Assembly: GCA_003218615.1 (NCBI GenBank)
Contig: QHOD01000058.1
Location: 1 to 9,173 of the forward strand
Source of the DNA: Verrucomicrobiota bacterium
GTDB lineage: Bacteria; Verrucomicrobiota; Verrucomicrobiia; Chthoniobacterales; UBA10450
Reading direction: 5' to 3'
Length of the DNA stretch: 9,173 bases
Shown: piece after piece, positions 1 through 6,823 of the stretch
Layout of the letters: each line of letters opens with the position of its first letter
How positions within the stretch are numbered: position 1 is the first letter of the stretch
The notes under the pieces: generated by a model
Seen by the model: the letters and a program-made list of their open reading frames with translations, nothing else
Told to the model about the DNA's origin: nothing
Databases searched by the model: none
Program-made: the position numbers and the translations under genes

Positions 1-1
1 C

Positions 2-136
2 TCGGTAATCACCATCTGGATGATGTATTATCTGTTGCGCTGGCATACTCCGGAGTCCATGGCTGGTCTGGGCACGGCGCTTTTCGGTTTGCTCCTCTAC
101 TTTTGCGCAGGAAAACGCTTTCGCCGCTCCGAATGA
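2..136 (+). CDS. C-terminal fragment of a membrane protein (possibly an APC-type permease)
   Basis: This is an open frame running in from the left edge, with 44 codons before a TGA. The visible peptide has a hydrophobic stretch (TIWMMYYLL), a short polar loop (RWHTPES), a second hydrophobic segment (GLGTALFGLLLYFCA) and a basic tail (GKRFRRSE). That is how many polytopic transporters end, with the last helix followed by a positive cytoplasmic tail. The Gly/Leu-rich last helix with an Arg/Lys tail reminds me of amino-acid/polyamine (APC) permeases, but 44 residues cannot prove a family. The stop overlaps the ATG of the next gene (ATGA), which implies translational coupling. The reading frame is well supported; the family is a guess. 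Confidence 0.62.
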   Translation, partial: SVITIWMMYYLLRWHTPESMAGLGTALFGLLLYFCAGKRFRRSE

Positions 137-1263
137 AAAGGGACTCATTCCCAAAAACAGTCGCGATGGTTGTACTGTCGATCCTGGCAGGCGCGGCCGG
201 GGTTTACGCGCAGGAGAACCCTCAAACTGTGCCGGCTGCGGTCGCCGGGCCTAATGACATTGCGCGTTTTCTAGCAGGAATGCCGGTGCCTTCAGAATCC
301 CCGCTCGCGCCGCTCACGCGCGATCCAGCCTGGCAGGAACACTCGACATTCTTTGAGAACGAGTTTTCAAAACTCAATCTGCGCCAACTCCAAAAACTGC
401 ACGCGTGGGAAGACACTTATCTCCCGGAGACGACGCGGCCCGTTCCTGTCGCGTTCTATATGTTTAGCGGTCCCGATTTCCTTTATGTCGATCAATTCTT
501 TCCGAGGGCTTCGGTCTACGTCCTCTGCGGGAAGGAATCGATGGGGCCGCCGCCCGATCCGTTGCGGATCGCGAATTTTTCCGGCGCGCTCGGCAACTTG
601 GAAAACGCAATGAAGTCCTCGCTCAGCACGACCTATTTCATCACCAAAGACATGAAAATCGATCTGCAACAGCAGAATCTTAACGGCGTATTGCCCATTC
701 TCTACGTTTTCATCGCCCGCGCCGACAAATCGATCACCAATGTGACGTTCGGCTCTTTGAGCAGCAACGGCGCCTTTCAAGCGAGCGAGCCAGGCAAAAA
801 AGGCGGCAACATTCCAGGAGTGCGGATCAATTACACCGATAACCAATCGGGGGACACGCAGACCCTGTATTATTTCACCACCGATATTTCTGATGGCGGA
901 ATCAAATCCAATCCTGGTTTCTTAAAATTCTGCGAACACTTCGGCACCGGCTCGAGTTTTCTCAAGTCCTCTTCGTATCTGATGTTCGAAGAAGGTTTCG
1001 CTACGATCCGCAATTTCATTCTCGCGCACAGCACCAGAATTGTGCAGGACGATTCCGGAATTCCGCTGGCTTATTTCAGCCCAGACAAGTGGAGCCTGCG
1101 GCTTTTCGGCAATTACCTCGGACCGATCGAACTCTTCAAACAACATTACCAGCCCAAACTGCAAGAGCTCTTCGCGCAAAGTAATCCGCCCCCGCTCGAC
1201 TTCGGGTTCGGTTATCGCTGGAACTACAAGGAAGCCAATTTGATGGTGGCGACGCGCAAGTGA
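133..1263 (+). CDS. Exported protein of unknown function, 376 aa
   Basis: I chose the ATG at 133, which overlaps the upstream TGA as ATGA. The frame is open back to a TTG at 103, but that start would run 34 bp into the previous gene and would put extra charged residues before the signal sequence. From 133 the protein begins with a typical Sec signal: KR near the N-terminus, a hydrophobic core at about residues 10-24, and a VYA|QE type I cleavage site after residue 26. The mature part is soluble-looking and rich in aromatic residues, with two cysteines (C132, C267). There are no catalytic motifs or repeats I recognise. A conserved-looking C-terminal block (WSLRLFGNYLGPIELFKQHY, then GFGYRW) could be a family signature. 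It is probably periplasmic. I do not recognise the family. It is coupled to a membrane protein gene upstream and converges on the amidase gene, with only 37 bp between the two stops. Confidence 0.85.
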   Translation: MKRDSFPKTVAMVVLSILAGAAGVYAQENPQTVPAAVAGPNDIARFLAGMPVPSESPLAPLTRDPAWQEHSTFFENEFSKLNLRQLQKLHAWEDTYLPETTRPVPVAFYMFSGPDFLYVDQFFPRASVYVLCGKESMGPPPDPLRIANFSGALGNLENAMKSSLSTTYFITKDMKIDLQQQNLNGVLPILYVFIARADKSITNVTFGSLSSNGAFQASEPGKKGGNIPGVRINYTDNQSGDTQTLYYFTTDISDGGIKSNPGFLKFCEHFGTGSSFLKSSSYLMFEEGFATIRNFILAHSTRIVQDDSGIPLAYFSPDKWSLRLFGNYLGPIELFKQHYQPKLQELFAQSNPPPLDFGFGYRWNYKEANLMVATRK

Positions 1264-1300
1264 CGCCCGCGCGAAATGACAGAGACGCGAATCGCGAGTA

Positions 1301-2668
1301 CTAGAATCTCCGGAACCAGGAGTAGGGAAACGCGTCTCCGGGGCAATCGGTAGCCCAGCGCGGCGGATTCATTTCCCGATGTGGCCGCACAGGAATATCG
1401 CCTCTGTCGGTCTTGCCGCAGCGCTCTCGCAGGTAGCGAATAAGTTCTTCGCACGATTCGAGCTGTGCGCGTGTCGGTTGATCCCGATTGAAGTCGCCCA
1501 CCAGACAAATACCGAGCGAAATGTTGTTTAAATAATCGCTGTGCACGTGTCCGCCGTTGATTTGGCGCCGCCAGCGATCGCCCACTTCTATCTGGCCGTT
1601 CCCAGTGGACGTTCCGTTGCCAATCACGAAATGATACGCGAGGCCGTTCTGCATTCGGCGCACGTGCCGATGATAATAATCGAACACGCGTGCATTGCCC
1701 TGCCGTGTGCCACTGTTGTGCACGACGATGAATTGCCAGCGACGCCGTTTCACGGGCGCACGGCGAATCGCTTCAATGACTGATCTGCTAAGATAACGGT
1801 AGCTGCTCGGGCGGCTCCTTGACCACGGCCAGAAACCGAATCTTCGCGGCGGCGGTGAAGGTGGAGGTTCGAACCCCTGTTCTTCTTCCAAACCGGATTT
1901 CTCGATTAGAACCTGCGCTCGCTCCTCCGCCGGAACAGCGCGCGGAATTTTAGACTGTGGCGATGGCAATGCGGCCGGCGTCGGAACCGCAATCGCGCGC
2001 GGTGCGGTCGCGGTTTCAGAGCCAGCGGGGGACTCCTCTAAGTGTGGCCTGGGAGTTTTTTCGGGTCTTGGTGTTTCTTCTTCTTTGGCGGCGGCTTTGG
2101 CTCTCGCAGCCTTCTTGGGTTCTGGCGACCCTTCTTTCCTTCGCGATTTTTTCTTCGCGGTTTTTGGCTTTGGCGTTGGACTGGCGGATTTTTTCGATTT
2201 CCGCGAAGCCGCAGTTGGCTCAGGCGTTTCGCTCGGTTTTGGCCTTGGCGTTGTCTCCTCTTCCTCGCTCGAGTCTTTCGCCGAATTCCGTTTCGCAGCA
2301 GGATGCGGCGATTCCTGCGGTCTGCGCGATGCAGCTGTTTCGCTCGTCGACTCTTCTGTCGCCAACTTCGCCTTGCGAATCGGCGGTGATTCTTCTGGTG
2401 TGGGCGAAGGGCTGCGTTTTTTCTTCGACTTCTTCGCTGCCGCTTTGGCTTTCGGAACTGCGCTGGGCGATTTCTCTGGCGTCGGTGATGAGACAACGCT
2501 TGTCTCATGCTGTTTTTCTCCAGATTCGTCCCGCTGATTTTTTTTCTCCTCACCGACTTGCGCGCGGAGGACGCTGCCCACAATCGCGCTGAGCGCGAGT
2601 GCAGTTGCAAGCCAAAGGCGAAAGCGCACCACTGCAACCGACCGTAACAGAGCGCGCGGCGCGATCAA
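1301..2668 (-). CDS. Zinc N-acetylmuramoyl-L-alanine amidase (Amidase_2/PGRP fold) with long disordered linker
   Basis: The C-terminal domain (about residues 308-455) is a T7-lysozyme/PGRP-type amidase, which cuts the amide bond between N-acetylmuramic acid and the stem peptide. Motifs align with T7 lysozyme: VVHNSG (zinc ligand H317), GLAYHFVI (catalytic Tyr345), SLGICLVGDF (core strand), VRPHRE (H430) and ATDCPG (C442). The lysine two residues before the cysteine in T7 lysozyme is Thr440 here, a replacement common in eukaryotic PGRPs. An N-terminal hydrophobic segment (about 15-35, ending LRA|Q) should be a signal peptide or anchor. Residues about 40-275 are a low-complexity Lys/Pro/Ser/Ala/Glu region with recurring SPTPE/SPTPK-like units, probably an extended wall-spanning linker. 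The TTG at 2668 is the first start after an in-frame stop at 2681-2683; GTG codons at residues 13-14 are alternatives. It lies 18 bp after the YihY-type gene and is probably in the same transcript. Confidence 0.9.
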   Translation of the reverse strand: MIAPRALLRSVAVVRFRLWLATALALSAIVGSVLRAQVGEEKKNQRDESGEKQHETSVVSSPTPEKSPSAVPKAKAAAKKSKKKRSPSPTPEESPPIRKAKLATEESTSETAASRRPQESPHPAAKRNSAKDSSEEEETTPRPKPSETPEPTAASRKSKKSASPTPKPKTAKKKSRRKEGSPEPKKAARAKAAAKEEETPRPEKTPRPHLEESPAGSETATAPRAIAVPTPAALPSPQSKIPRAVPAEERAQVLIEKSGLEEEQGFEPPPSPPPRRFGFWPWSRSRPSSYRYLSRSVIEAIRRAPVKRRRWQFIVVHNSGTRQGNARVFDYYHRHVRRMQNGLAYHFVIGNGTSTGNGQIEVGDRWRRQINGGHVHSDYLNNISLGICLVGDFNRDQPTRAQLESCEELIRYLRERCGKTDRGDIPVRPHREMNPPRWATDCPGDAFPYSWFRRF

Positions 2669-2686
2669 CCCCGAAGGCTTTCAGAT

Positions 2687-3619
2687 TCAAGTTACGCGTG
2701 CAGCGGGGGCAGACACAGGCGATGTGAGGCCGCGCACCCGTTCGCGTTCGCGACGAAGAATGGCGTTCAATTTGCCGCCGAGCAGCAGCAGCAGACAGGT
2801 CAGATACATCCAGGTGATTAGCACGATGATCGAAGCCAGCGCGAGGTAGGTTGGATTGTATCGGTCATATCTTGCCACATAAATCTGAAATAGTTTCGTC
2901 GCGAGTATCCAGCCGATGGAAAAGAAAATCGCGCCCGGCAGCGCCTGGCGAACCGTAAGATAATTTTCCGGTGTCAGAAGATAAAGAGCAAGCGCGAGAC
3001 CGATCAACGCGATCGCGATGAACGGCAGATTCAGATATGCGATCCATCTTTGCAGTGGGACGGCGAGTTGAAAATTGACTTCGGCGATGCCGGCAAGTTT
3101 TTCGCCAAATACCATTGCGTTAAAGCAAAACAGGATCGTAATGCCGAACCAGAAGAGCATGAAAAACGAGATGATGTATTTCGACCACCAATGTCGATCT
3201 TCGCGCACGCCATGGGTTTCGCTTAAGGCGCGGGAAATCGTGGCAATAAAAACGGTCCCGAAATAAATCCCGAGAATGATGCCTGCGTTTGCAAGGATCC
3301 CGCTCGAGCCCGTCACCACCACACTTGACACGGCAGTATCGAGAATGTCCTGCACCTTCGGGTCGGGTGGCATGAAGCTTTTCAGGAGAACGAACATCCC
3401 ATGTAGTTTTGCCGGATCGGTGCCGAAAAGGCCGAGCAAATGCCAGAGGAAAAGCAATCCGGGCGCGAGCGCGAAAAGGAGCAGATACGCCATCTGCGCG
3501 GCCAGGCCGGTGGTAGTGTCGGTCGCGGTTTCCCAAACCATGCGGCGCGAAACGCGCCAAATAAATCCGAGATATTTCATCGCCGTCCAGAGTTTACTTT
3601 GCCAGACACAATTATCCAT
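2687..3619 (-). CDS. YihY/BrkB-family inner-membrane protein
   Basis: This 310-aa polytopic membrane protein has about six or seven hydrophobic segments, near residues 42-64, 104-126, 147-170, 196-216, 227-247 and 257-281. The family signature is near the C-terminus: NPTYLALASIIVLITWMYLT followed by LLLLGGKLNAILRR, matching the Y-x-x-LA-x-xIVL-x-x-W-x-YL...LLLG-x-xLNA pattern of YihY/BrkB proteins (once misassigned as RNase BN). The biochemical role of the family is not settled; transport or lipid export is often suggested. A start at 3721 is possible, but it would run 48 bp into the divergent glycosyltransferase gene and add a hydrophilic leader. The ATG at 3619 has GGAGG eight bases upstream, one of the few clear ribosome sites in the window, so I use it. 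The amidase gene follows after 18 bp. Confidence 0.92.
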   Translation of the reverse strand: MDNCVWQSKLWTAMKYLGFIWRVSRRMVWETATDTTTGLAAQMAYLLLFALAPGLLFLWHLLGLFGTDPAKLHGMFVLLKSFMPPDPKVQDILDTAVSSVVVTGSSGILANAGIILGIYFGTVFIATISRALSETHGVREDRHWWSKYIISFFMLFWFGITILFCFNAMVFGEKLAGIAEVNFQLAVPLQRWIAYLNLPFIAIALIGLALALYLLTPENYLTVRQALPGAIFFSIGWILATKLFQIYVARYDRYNPTYLALASIIVLITWMYLTCLLLLLGGKLNAILRRERERVRGLTSPVSAPAARVT

Positions 3620-3624
3620 TAAAC

Positions 3625-3635
3625 TTCCCTCCGCT
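3625..3635 (-). promoter_or_regulatory. Shine-Dalgarno site fixing the YihY-type start
   Basis: On the minus strand a GGAGGGAAG-like purine run sits just before the ATG at 3619, with GGAGG about eight bases from the start codon. This decides between that ATG and the longer in-frame opening at 3721, which would overlap the divergent gene. It stands out because most other genes here lack a clear Shine-Dalgarno sequence. Confidence 0.65.
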
Positions 3636-3673
3636 TCCTGCGCTTTGTCATTGCCTGCCTCGCCTGACGCGTT

Positions 3674-4762
3674 GTGAAAAAGAGAATACTGATCCTCACC
3701 GCCGGTTTTGGAGATGGGCACAACAGCGCTGCCCGCGGCGTCCGTGACGGCCTGGCGCGCGTTGCTCCGGCCGAGGTGGAGATCGAATTGCGCGACTTGT
3801 TTCCCGAGGCTTATGGCGCTCTCAATGAAATCGTTCGCCGCACGTATCTGGCGGTCATCAACCGTTGGCCTGACTCATGGGGTTACGTCTATCGCTGGCT
3901 CGATAACATCACCAACTTCAATGAACGGTTTGAAGGCTTCTCGCGATTGAAACAGTGTCTCACGCATGTGCTGGAGCGTTTCCAGCCGCACGTGGTCGTC
4001 TCCACCTTTCCGTCCTACCCGTATTCGCTGCGCCAGATTTTCGGGACGGATCACTGCTGCAAAAGCGTGGTCGTTATTACCGATTCAATTACCGTAAATG
4101 CTGTTTGGTACCGCTGCGATGCCGATTATTTCCTCGCGCCCAATGAACAGAGCGCCGCCGTCGTGTGCGCGGGCGGCGTTGCACCCGAAAAAACCAAAAC
4201 TTTCGGTTTTCCCGTCAATCCAAAATTTGCTGACTTCACGCAAGATCGACCGTCGCCTTCCAAGAATTCAGAGCGCCGCGTTTTGTACATGATCCATGCC
4301 GCCACGCGCGGCGCGCCGGAACTGGTGCAGCGGCTTGCCGGTCTTGGCGTCGCTCTCACAGTGACCATCGGCCGCGTCGACAAACTCCGGCCGGTGATTG
4401 AAGCAGCGGCAGTTGGTAGCAAGACGAAGATTGTCGGGTGGACAGACGAGCTGCCGCGGATGCTGCACGACAGCCATTTGCTCATCGGAAAAGCCGGAGG
4501 CGCGACCACCCAGGAAACGATCGCGGCAGGTTGTCCGATGATCATCAATCACGTCGTGGCCGGTCAGGAGGAAGGCAATGCCCGCTTGATCGTCGAAACG
4601 AATTCAGGCGCGATCGCGCTTTCGCCTGCTGAGGTGGTCGCGCAGGTTCAGGGAGCCTTTGCCCACGATGCTAAACAATGGCGCGACTGGGCCGCAAATA
4701 TCAGCCGTTTGAGCAGACCGCGTGCGTCGCTCGACATCGCTGAATTTTTGCTGTCGATCTAA
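3674..4762 (+). CDS. GT28/MGDG-synthase-like glycosyltransferase (UgtP type), 362 aa
   Basis: It has the two-domain GT-B layout of MGDG synthases and processive diacylglycerol glucosyltransferases, which move a sugar from a nucleotide donor to a membrane lipid. The N-terminal domain opens with ILILTAGFGDGHNSAARGV (residues 5-23, the GxGH acceptor-side motif). It includes VVVSTFPSYPYSL (107-119) and VVITDSITVNAVWYRCDADYF (133-153), and ends at the GFPVNPKF hinge (178-185). The C-terminal donor-binding half carries GKAGGATTQETIAAGCPMII (272-291) and AGQEEGNA (296-303), the usual sugar-nucleotide contacts of GT28 enzymes. The length is normal for the family. Start is GTG; no good ribosome site is visible. 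It diverges from the YihY-type gene across 54 bp, so the two may share a control region. The substrate cannot be told from sequence; a diacylglycerol glycolipid is the family default. Confidence 0.88.
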   Translation: MKKRILILTAGFGDGHNSAARGVRDGLARVAPAEVEIELRDLFPEAYGALNEIVRRTYLAVINRWPDSWGYVYRWLDNITNFNERFEGFSRLKQCLTHVLERFQPHVVVSTFPSYPYSLRQIFGTDHCCKSVVVITDSITVNAVWYRCDADYFLAPNEQSAAVVCAGGVAPEKTKTFGFPVNPKFADFTQDRPSPSKNSERRVLYMIHAATRGAPELVQRLAGLGVALTVTIGRVDKLRPVIEAAAVGSKTKIVGWTDELPRMLHDSHLLIGKAGGATTQETIAAGCPMIINHVVAGQEEGNARLIVETNSGAIALSPAEVVAQVQGAFAHDAKQWRDWAANISRLSRPRASLDIAEFLLSI

Positions 4763-4795
4763 CGCGCCATCTTTCATTTCATTTGCATCTCAAAA

Positions 4796-4815
4796 GCGCG
4801 CGTTCCCCAGCGCGC
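4796..4815 (+). terminator. Possible weak hairpin terminator after the glycosyltransferase gene
   Basis: A GCGCGC / GCGCGC stem (4796-4801 and 4810-4815) closes an eight-base loop 33 bp after the glycosyltransferase stop. The stem is GC-only, but no U-rich tail follows on the plus strand (CATTTA). A short T run follows only when it is read leftward. It may help end the transcript, but it does not meet the strict intrinsic-terminator pattern. Confidence 0.3.
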
Positions 4816-4843
4816 CATTTACGGTCGCAGCGCGGCGGCGCGA

Positions 4844-4873
4844 TTGACTTTCGTTTGCGGATTTGATAAGAAT
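4844..4873 (+). promoter_or_regulatory. Candidate sigma70-type promoter of the peroxiredoxin gene
   Basis: TTGACT at 4844-4849 matches five of six bases of the -35 consensus. The -10 choice is ambiguous: AAGAAT (4868-4873, 18-bp spacing) and GATAAG (4865-4870, 15-bp spacing) each match four of six. The ATG at 4906 follows with AAGGA ten bases upstream, giving a leader of about 25 bases. No OxyR- or PerR-like operator was recognised. Confidence 0.42.
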
Positions 4874-4905
4874 CTCTGCACACCAAACAAAAGGACAAAA
4901 AACTT

Positions 4906-5559
4906 ATGAAAATCGGCGAAACAGCACCGGATTTTGAAGCGGAAACGACCCAGGGCCGCATTCGCTTCCACAACTGGATCGGCGACTCCTGGGCCGTCCT
5001 GTTTTCACACCCGAAGGACTTCACCCCGGTCTGCACGACCGAACTCGGCTACATGGCCAGGATCAAGCCAGAGTTCGACCGCAGAAACGTGAAGGTCATG
5101 GGATTGTCGGTGGATTCGACCGGCGACCATCAGGGATGGGCGAAGGACATCGAGGAGACACAGGGCCACGCGCCGAATTACCCAATTATCGGTGACGCTG
5201 AATTCAAGGTATCAAAGCTGTATGGGATGCTCCCGGCCGACGCCGCCGGCGACGCGAAAAAGCGCACGCCGGCCGATAACGCAACCGTGCGCAACGTTTA
5301 CGTCATCGGCCCGGACAAAAAGATCAAGCTCGTCCTTGTTTATCCGATGACTACGGGCCGGAACTTCGACGAGGTGCTGCGAGTAATCGATTCTCTGCAA
5401 CTGACTGCCAAGCACCAGGTCGCCACCCCAGTCAACTGGAAGCCGGGCGAGGACGTGATCATCGCCGGTTCGGTCTCGGATGACGAAGCGAAGCGGCGTT
5501 ATCCGCAAGGTTGGAAGGCGCCGAGACCCTATATCCGGATCGTTCCGCAGCCGCAATAA
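4906..5559 (+). CDS. 1-Cys peroxiredoxin (Prx6 type)
   Basis: This 217-aa thiol peroxidase would reduce hydrogen peroxide, alkyl hydroperoxides and possibly peroxynitrite in the cytoplasm. The active-site signature HPKDFTPVCTTE is present, with Pro36, Thr40 and the peroxidatic Cys43, and the conserved Arg129 lies in ATVRNVYVI. Cys43 is the only cysteine in the protein, so it must work by the 1-Cys mechanism and needs an outside thiol for recycling. The extended C-terminal part (about residues 165-217, with TPVNWKPGEDVII and YPQGWKAPRPYIR) is typical of the Prx6/1-Cys subfamily and supports dimerisation. AAGGA lies ten bases before the ATG. It appears to be a single-gene unit that ends convergently against the M15 peptidase gene. 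Confidence 0.95.
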   Translation: MKIGETAPDFEAETTQGRIRFHNWIGDSWAVLFSHPKDFTPVCTTELGYMARIKPEFDRRNVKVMGLSVDSTGDHQGWAKDIEETQGHAPNYPIIGDAEFKVSKLYGMLPADAAGDAKKRTPADNATVRNVYVIGPDKKIKLVLVYPMTTGRNFDEVLRVIDSLQLTAKHQVATPVNWKPGEDVIIAGSVSDDEAKRRYPQGWKAPRPYIRIVPQPQ

Positions 5560-5624
5560 GGCGCTGACCCGATCAACTGGGGCGTTCAACTACGCCGCGG
5601 GCTGTCGGCTCTTGTTGAGTCGGT

Positions 5625-6224
5625 TCAGGCGTATGCGCCTTTGCCCAATTCTTTACGGGAGCGGAGCTCGGCGAGCATGTCTCGCTCGCTTAAATCACCA
5701 GCCCATTTTGGTCGCAGCTGAAAATGCGGTTCGTCTTGAATCGTTTTCCAGTTGCCGCCCCATTCCAGTCCCAAGTCCATTCCGAGAACACCGACAGCTT
5801 TATACTTTGGAGATTCGTCGAGATATTGGCTGCCTTCGAATACACCAACGTCGAACGCGATCCCGAAATTGTGGTTTGAGAATCCACCACGCGCGTTGGT
5901 CACGATCTTGCCCGGTTTCGTTCGTCCCTGCGCGTAAAGGTCGTTTTGTTCGTCGTAAGTCCGCAGCCCACTGATCACCTTGATTGTGATGCCATCGACA
6001 CCGGCCTTCGTGACCAGCGCCCGCGCGTACGGCTGCACCTCCGGCAAAAGCGTGGCGATCACCTTCTCGCTGCGATCGTCTACCCTGTCACTTGTGGCAG
6101 CTGGCGGCTGCGCATCAGGAATGATGCGATTGTAGATTGCTTGCCAGGTTTCGAGCCCAGCATAGCCGTCGACGCTAACGCCGAGTTCCTTCTGGATCGC
6201 GCGAATGACTTCCGGAATGTCCAC
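5625..6224 (-). CDS. Peptidoglycan-binding-type M15 peptidase (VanY/CwlK-like), 199 aa
   Basis: This is a zinc peptidase of the M15 group, which includes D-Ala-D-Ala carboxypeptidases and the L-Ala-D-Glu endopeptidases of CwlK and phage endolysins. The SxHxxGxAxD motif appears as SNHNFGIAFD (zinc ligands H118 and D125). DEPHFQ supplies the catalytic Glu165 and third ligand H167. ISGLRTYDEQNDLYAQGRT (84-102) is the conserved Arg/Gln substrate-side block. The first 35 residues (VIRAIQKELGVSVDGYAGLETWQAIYNRII) look like a short peptidoglycan-binding domain with the usual G-x-x-DG-Y-x-G-x-x-TW pattern. No signal peptide is seen, so export or holin-type release is unclear; a phage-derived endolysin is an alternative reading. 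Start is GTG, since an in-frame TAA sits just upstream; GGGAG lies about 11 bases before it. It stands alone between convergent and divergent neighbours. Confidence 0.92.
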   Translation of the reverse strand: MDIPEVIRAIQKELGVSVDGYAGLETWQAIYNRIIPDAQPPAATSDRVDDRSEKVIATLLPEVQPYARALVTKAGVDGITIKVISGLRTYDEQNDLYAQGRTKPGKIVTNARGGFSNHNFGIAFDVGVFEGSQYLDESPKYKAVGVLGMDLGLEWGGNWKTIQDEPHFQLRPKWAGDLSERDMLAELRSRKELGKGAYA

Positions 6225-6402
6225 GACAATTTATTCTCCCAACTTCTTCTGACTCTCGAACATAGTCGCAACACCTGTCACTTGAAATATTCTCAGCACA
6301 CACATCTCGCGTGACAAGGCTGAATCTCGGCGATGCACTTGTAATTCTTGCTTCTGATTTCCCCAACCGCCTCGTGGTCTCGGTGGCTATTTGGCGAATC
6401 GG

Positions 6403-6411
6403 TGCTATAGT
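6403..6411 (+). promoter_or_regulatory. Extended -10 promoter placed for a leaderless mRNA
   Basis: TGC followed by TATAGT (6406-6411) fits an extended -10 element, with TATAGT matching five of six consensus bases. No convincing -35 lies 16-18 bp upstream, as is tolerated for TGn promoters. The ATG of the next gene begins at 6417, five bases after the -10, which is where transcription would be expected to start. No Shine-Dalgarno sequence is present between. Confidence 0.5.
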
Positions 6412-6416
6412 CCCCG

Positions 6417-6770
6417 ATGTCTAAACCTGGCATCTCTTTCACGCGTCGCGCCCCCGACAACATTACCGAGGAGCTGGTGGCCGTGCTTTCCTCCAAAAAC
6501 TCGTTCGAATTCAAGCCGTTGTTCGACATTATCCTGCTTAATCTTCGGGAACGAAACGCTGCCAGTGGCGGCGAAGAGATGCTCCGGTTGCGTTCTTATG
6601 AAAAGCTTCAGGGTCTGGTCAATCAGGGCGCCGTAACAAGAACGGTCACGGGCATCACCAAAAAATATAAAGGCGTCTCAGCGAGAATGGTCACGCTCAG
6701 CAAGGAGATGAAAGTTTTGCGTGCGGACTGGAGTGAGAAGCTTCGCGCCAAAGCCGCCGCGGCCAATTAG
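6417..6770 (+). CDS. Small hypothetical protein, 117 aa
   Basis: I do not recognise this protein. It is soluble-looking and basic, with no cysteine, no membrane segment and no signal peptide. The N-terminal part (RRAPDNITEELVAVLSSK, then FKPLFDIILLNLRERN) looks helical and amphipathic. The middle has a short GAVTRTVTGITKKYKG stretch. The C-terminus is a charged helix (MVTLSKEMKVLRADWSEKLR) ending in AKAAAAN, somewhat like a DNA- or RNA-contacting tail, though that is inference only. The ATG is favoured because a good extended -10 sits five bases before it, implying a leaderless transcript. It is monocistronic: the M15 gene diverges upstream and the DUF697 gene converges downstream, leaving 53 bp between the stops. 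Confidence 0.8.
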   Translation: MSKPGISFTRRAPDNITEELVAVLSSKNSFEFKPLFDIILLNLRERNAASGGEEMLRLRSYEKLQGLVNQGAVTRTVTGITKKYKGVSARMVTLSKEMKVLRADWSEKLRAKAAAAN

Positions 6771-6823
6771 ATTATTTGCGCCGCCGGAACCCGCATTGAT
6801 CGTCGAGAATCCGGGTCAACAAA

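Noticed and set aside
1957..2637. Several long open frames on both strands across the amidase linker
   Set aside because: They arise from the stop-poor, low-complexity coding sequence of the linker. Their products are biased (Arg/Lys- or Phe/Ser-rich), and the amidase frame has clear motifs and a signal segment.
3620..3721. Longer N-terminus for the YihY-type protein (start at 3721)
   Set aside because: It would overlap the start of the divergent glycosyltransferase by 48 bp. A clear Shine-Dalgarno site supports the ATG at 3619.
5586..5618. Possible hairpin between the convergent peroxiredoxin and M15 genes
   Set aside because: TCAAC/GTTGA and GCCG/CGGC can pair, but with internal loops and no T run on either side, so it is not a convincing terminator.
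5480..5974. 164-codon plus-strand frame over the end of the peroxiredoxin and the M15 gene
   Set aside because: It is a shadow frame, rich in Arg and Ser, spanning two convergent genes with strong family motifs in other frames.
6087..6281. The 11-base string CCTGTCACTTG occurring twice near the M15 start
   Set aside because: One copy lies inside the coding region and one in the spacer, with no palindrome or shared flanks; chance is the simplest explanation.
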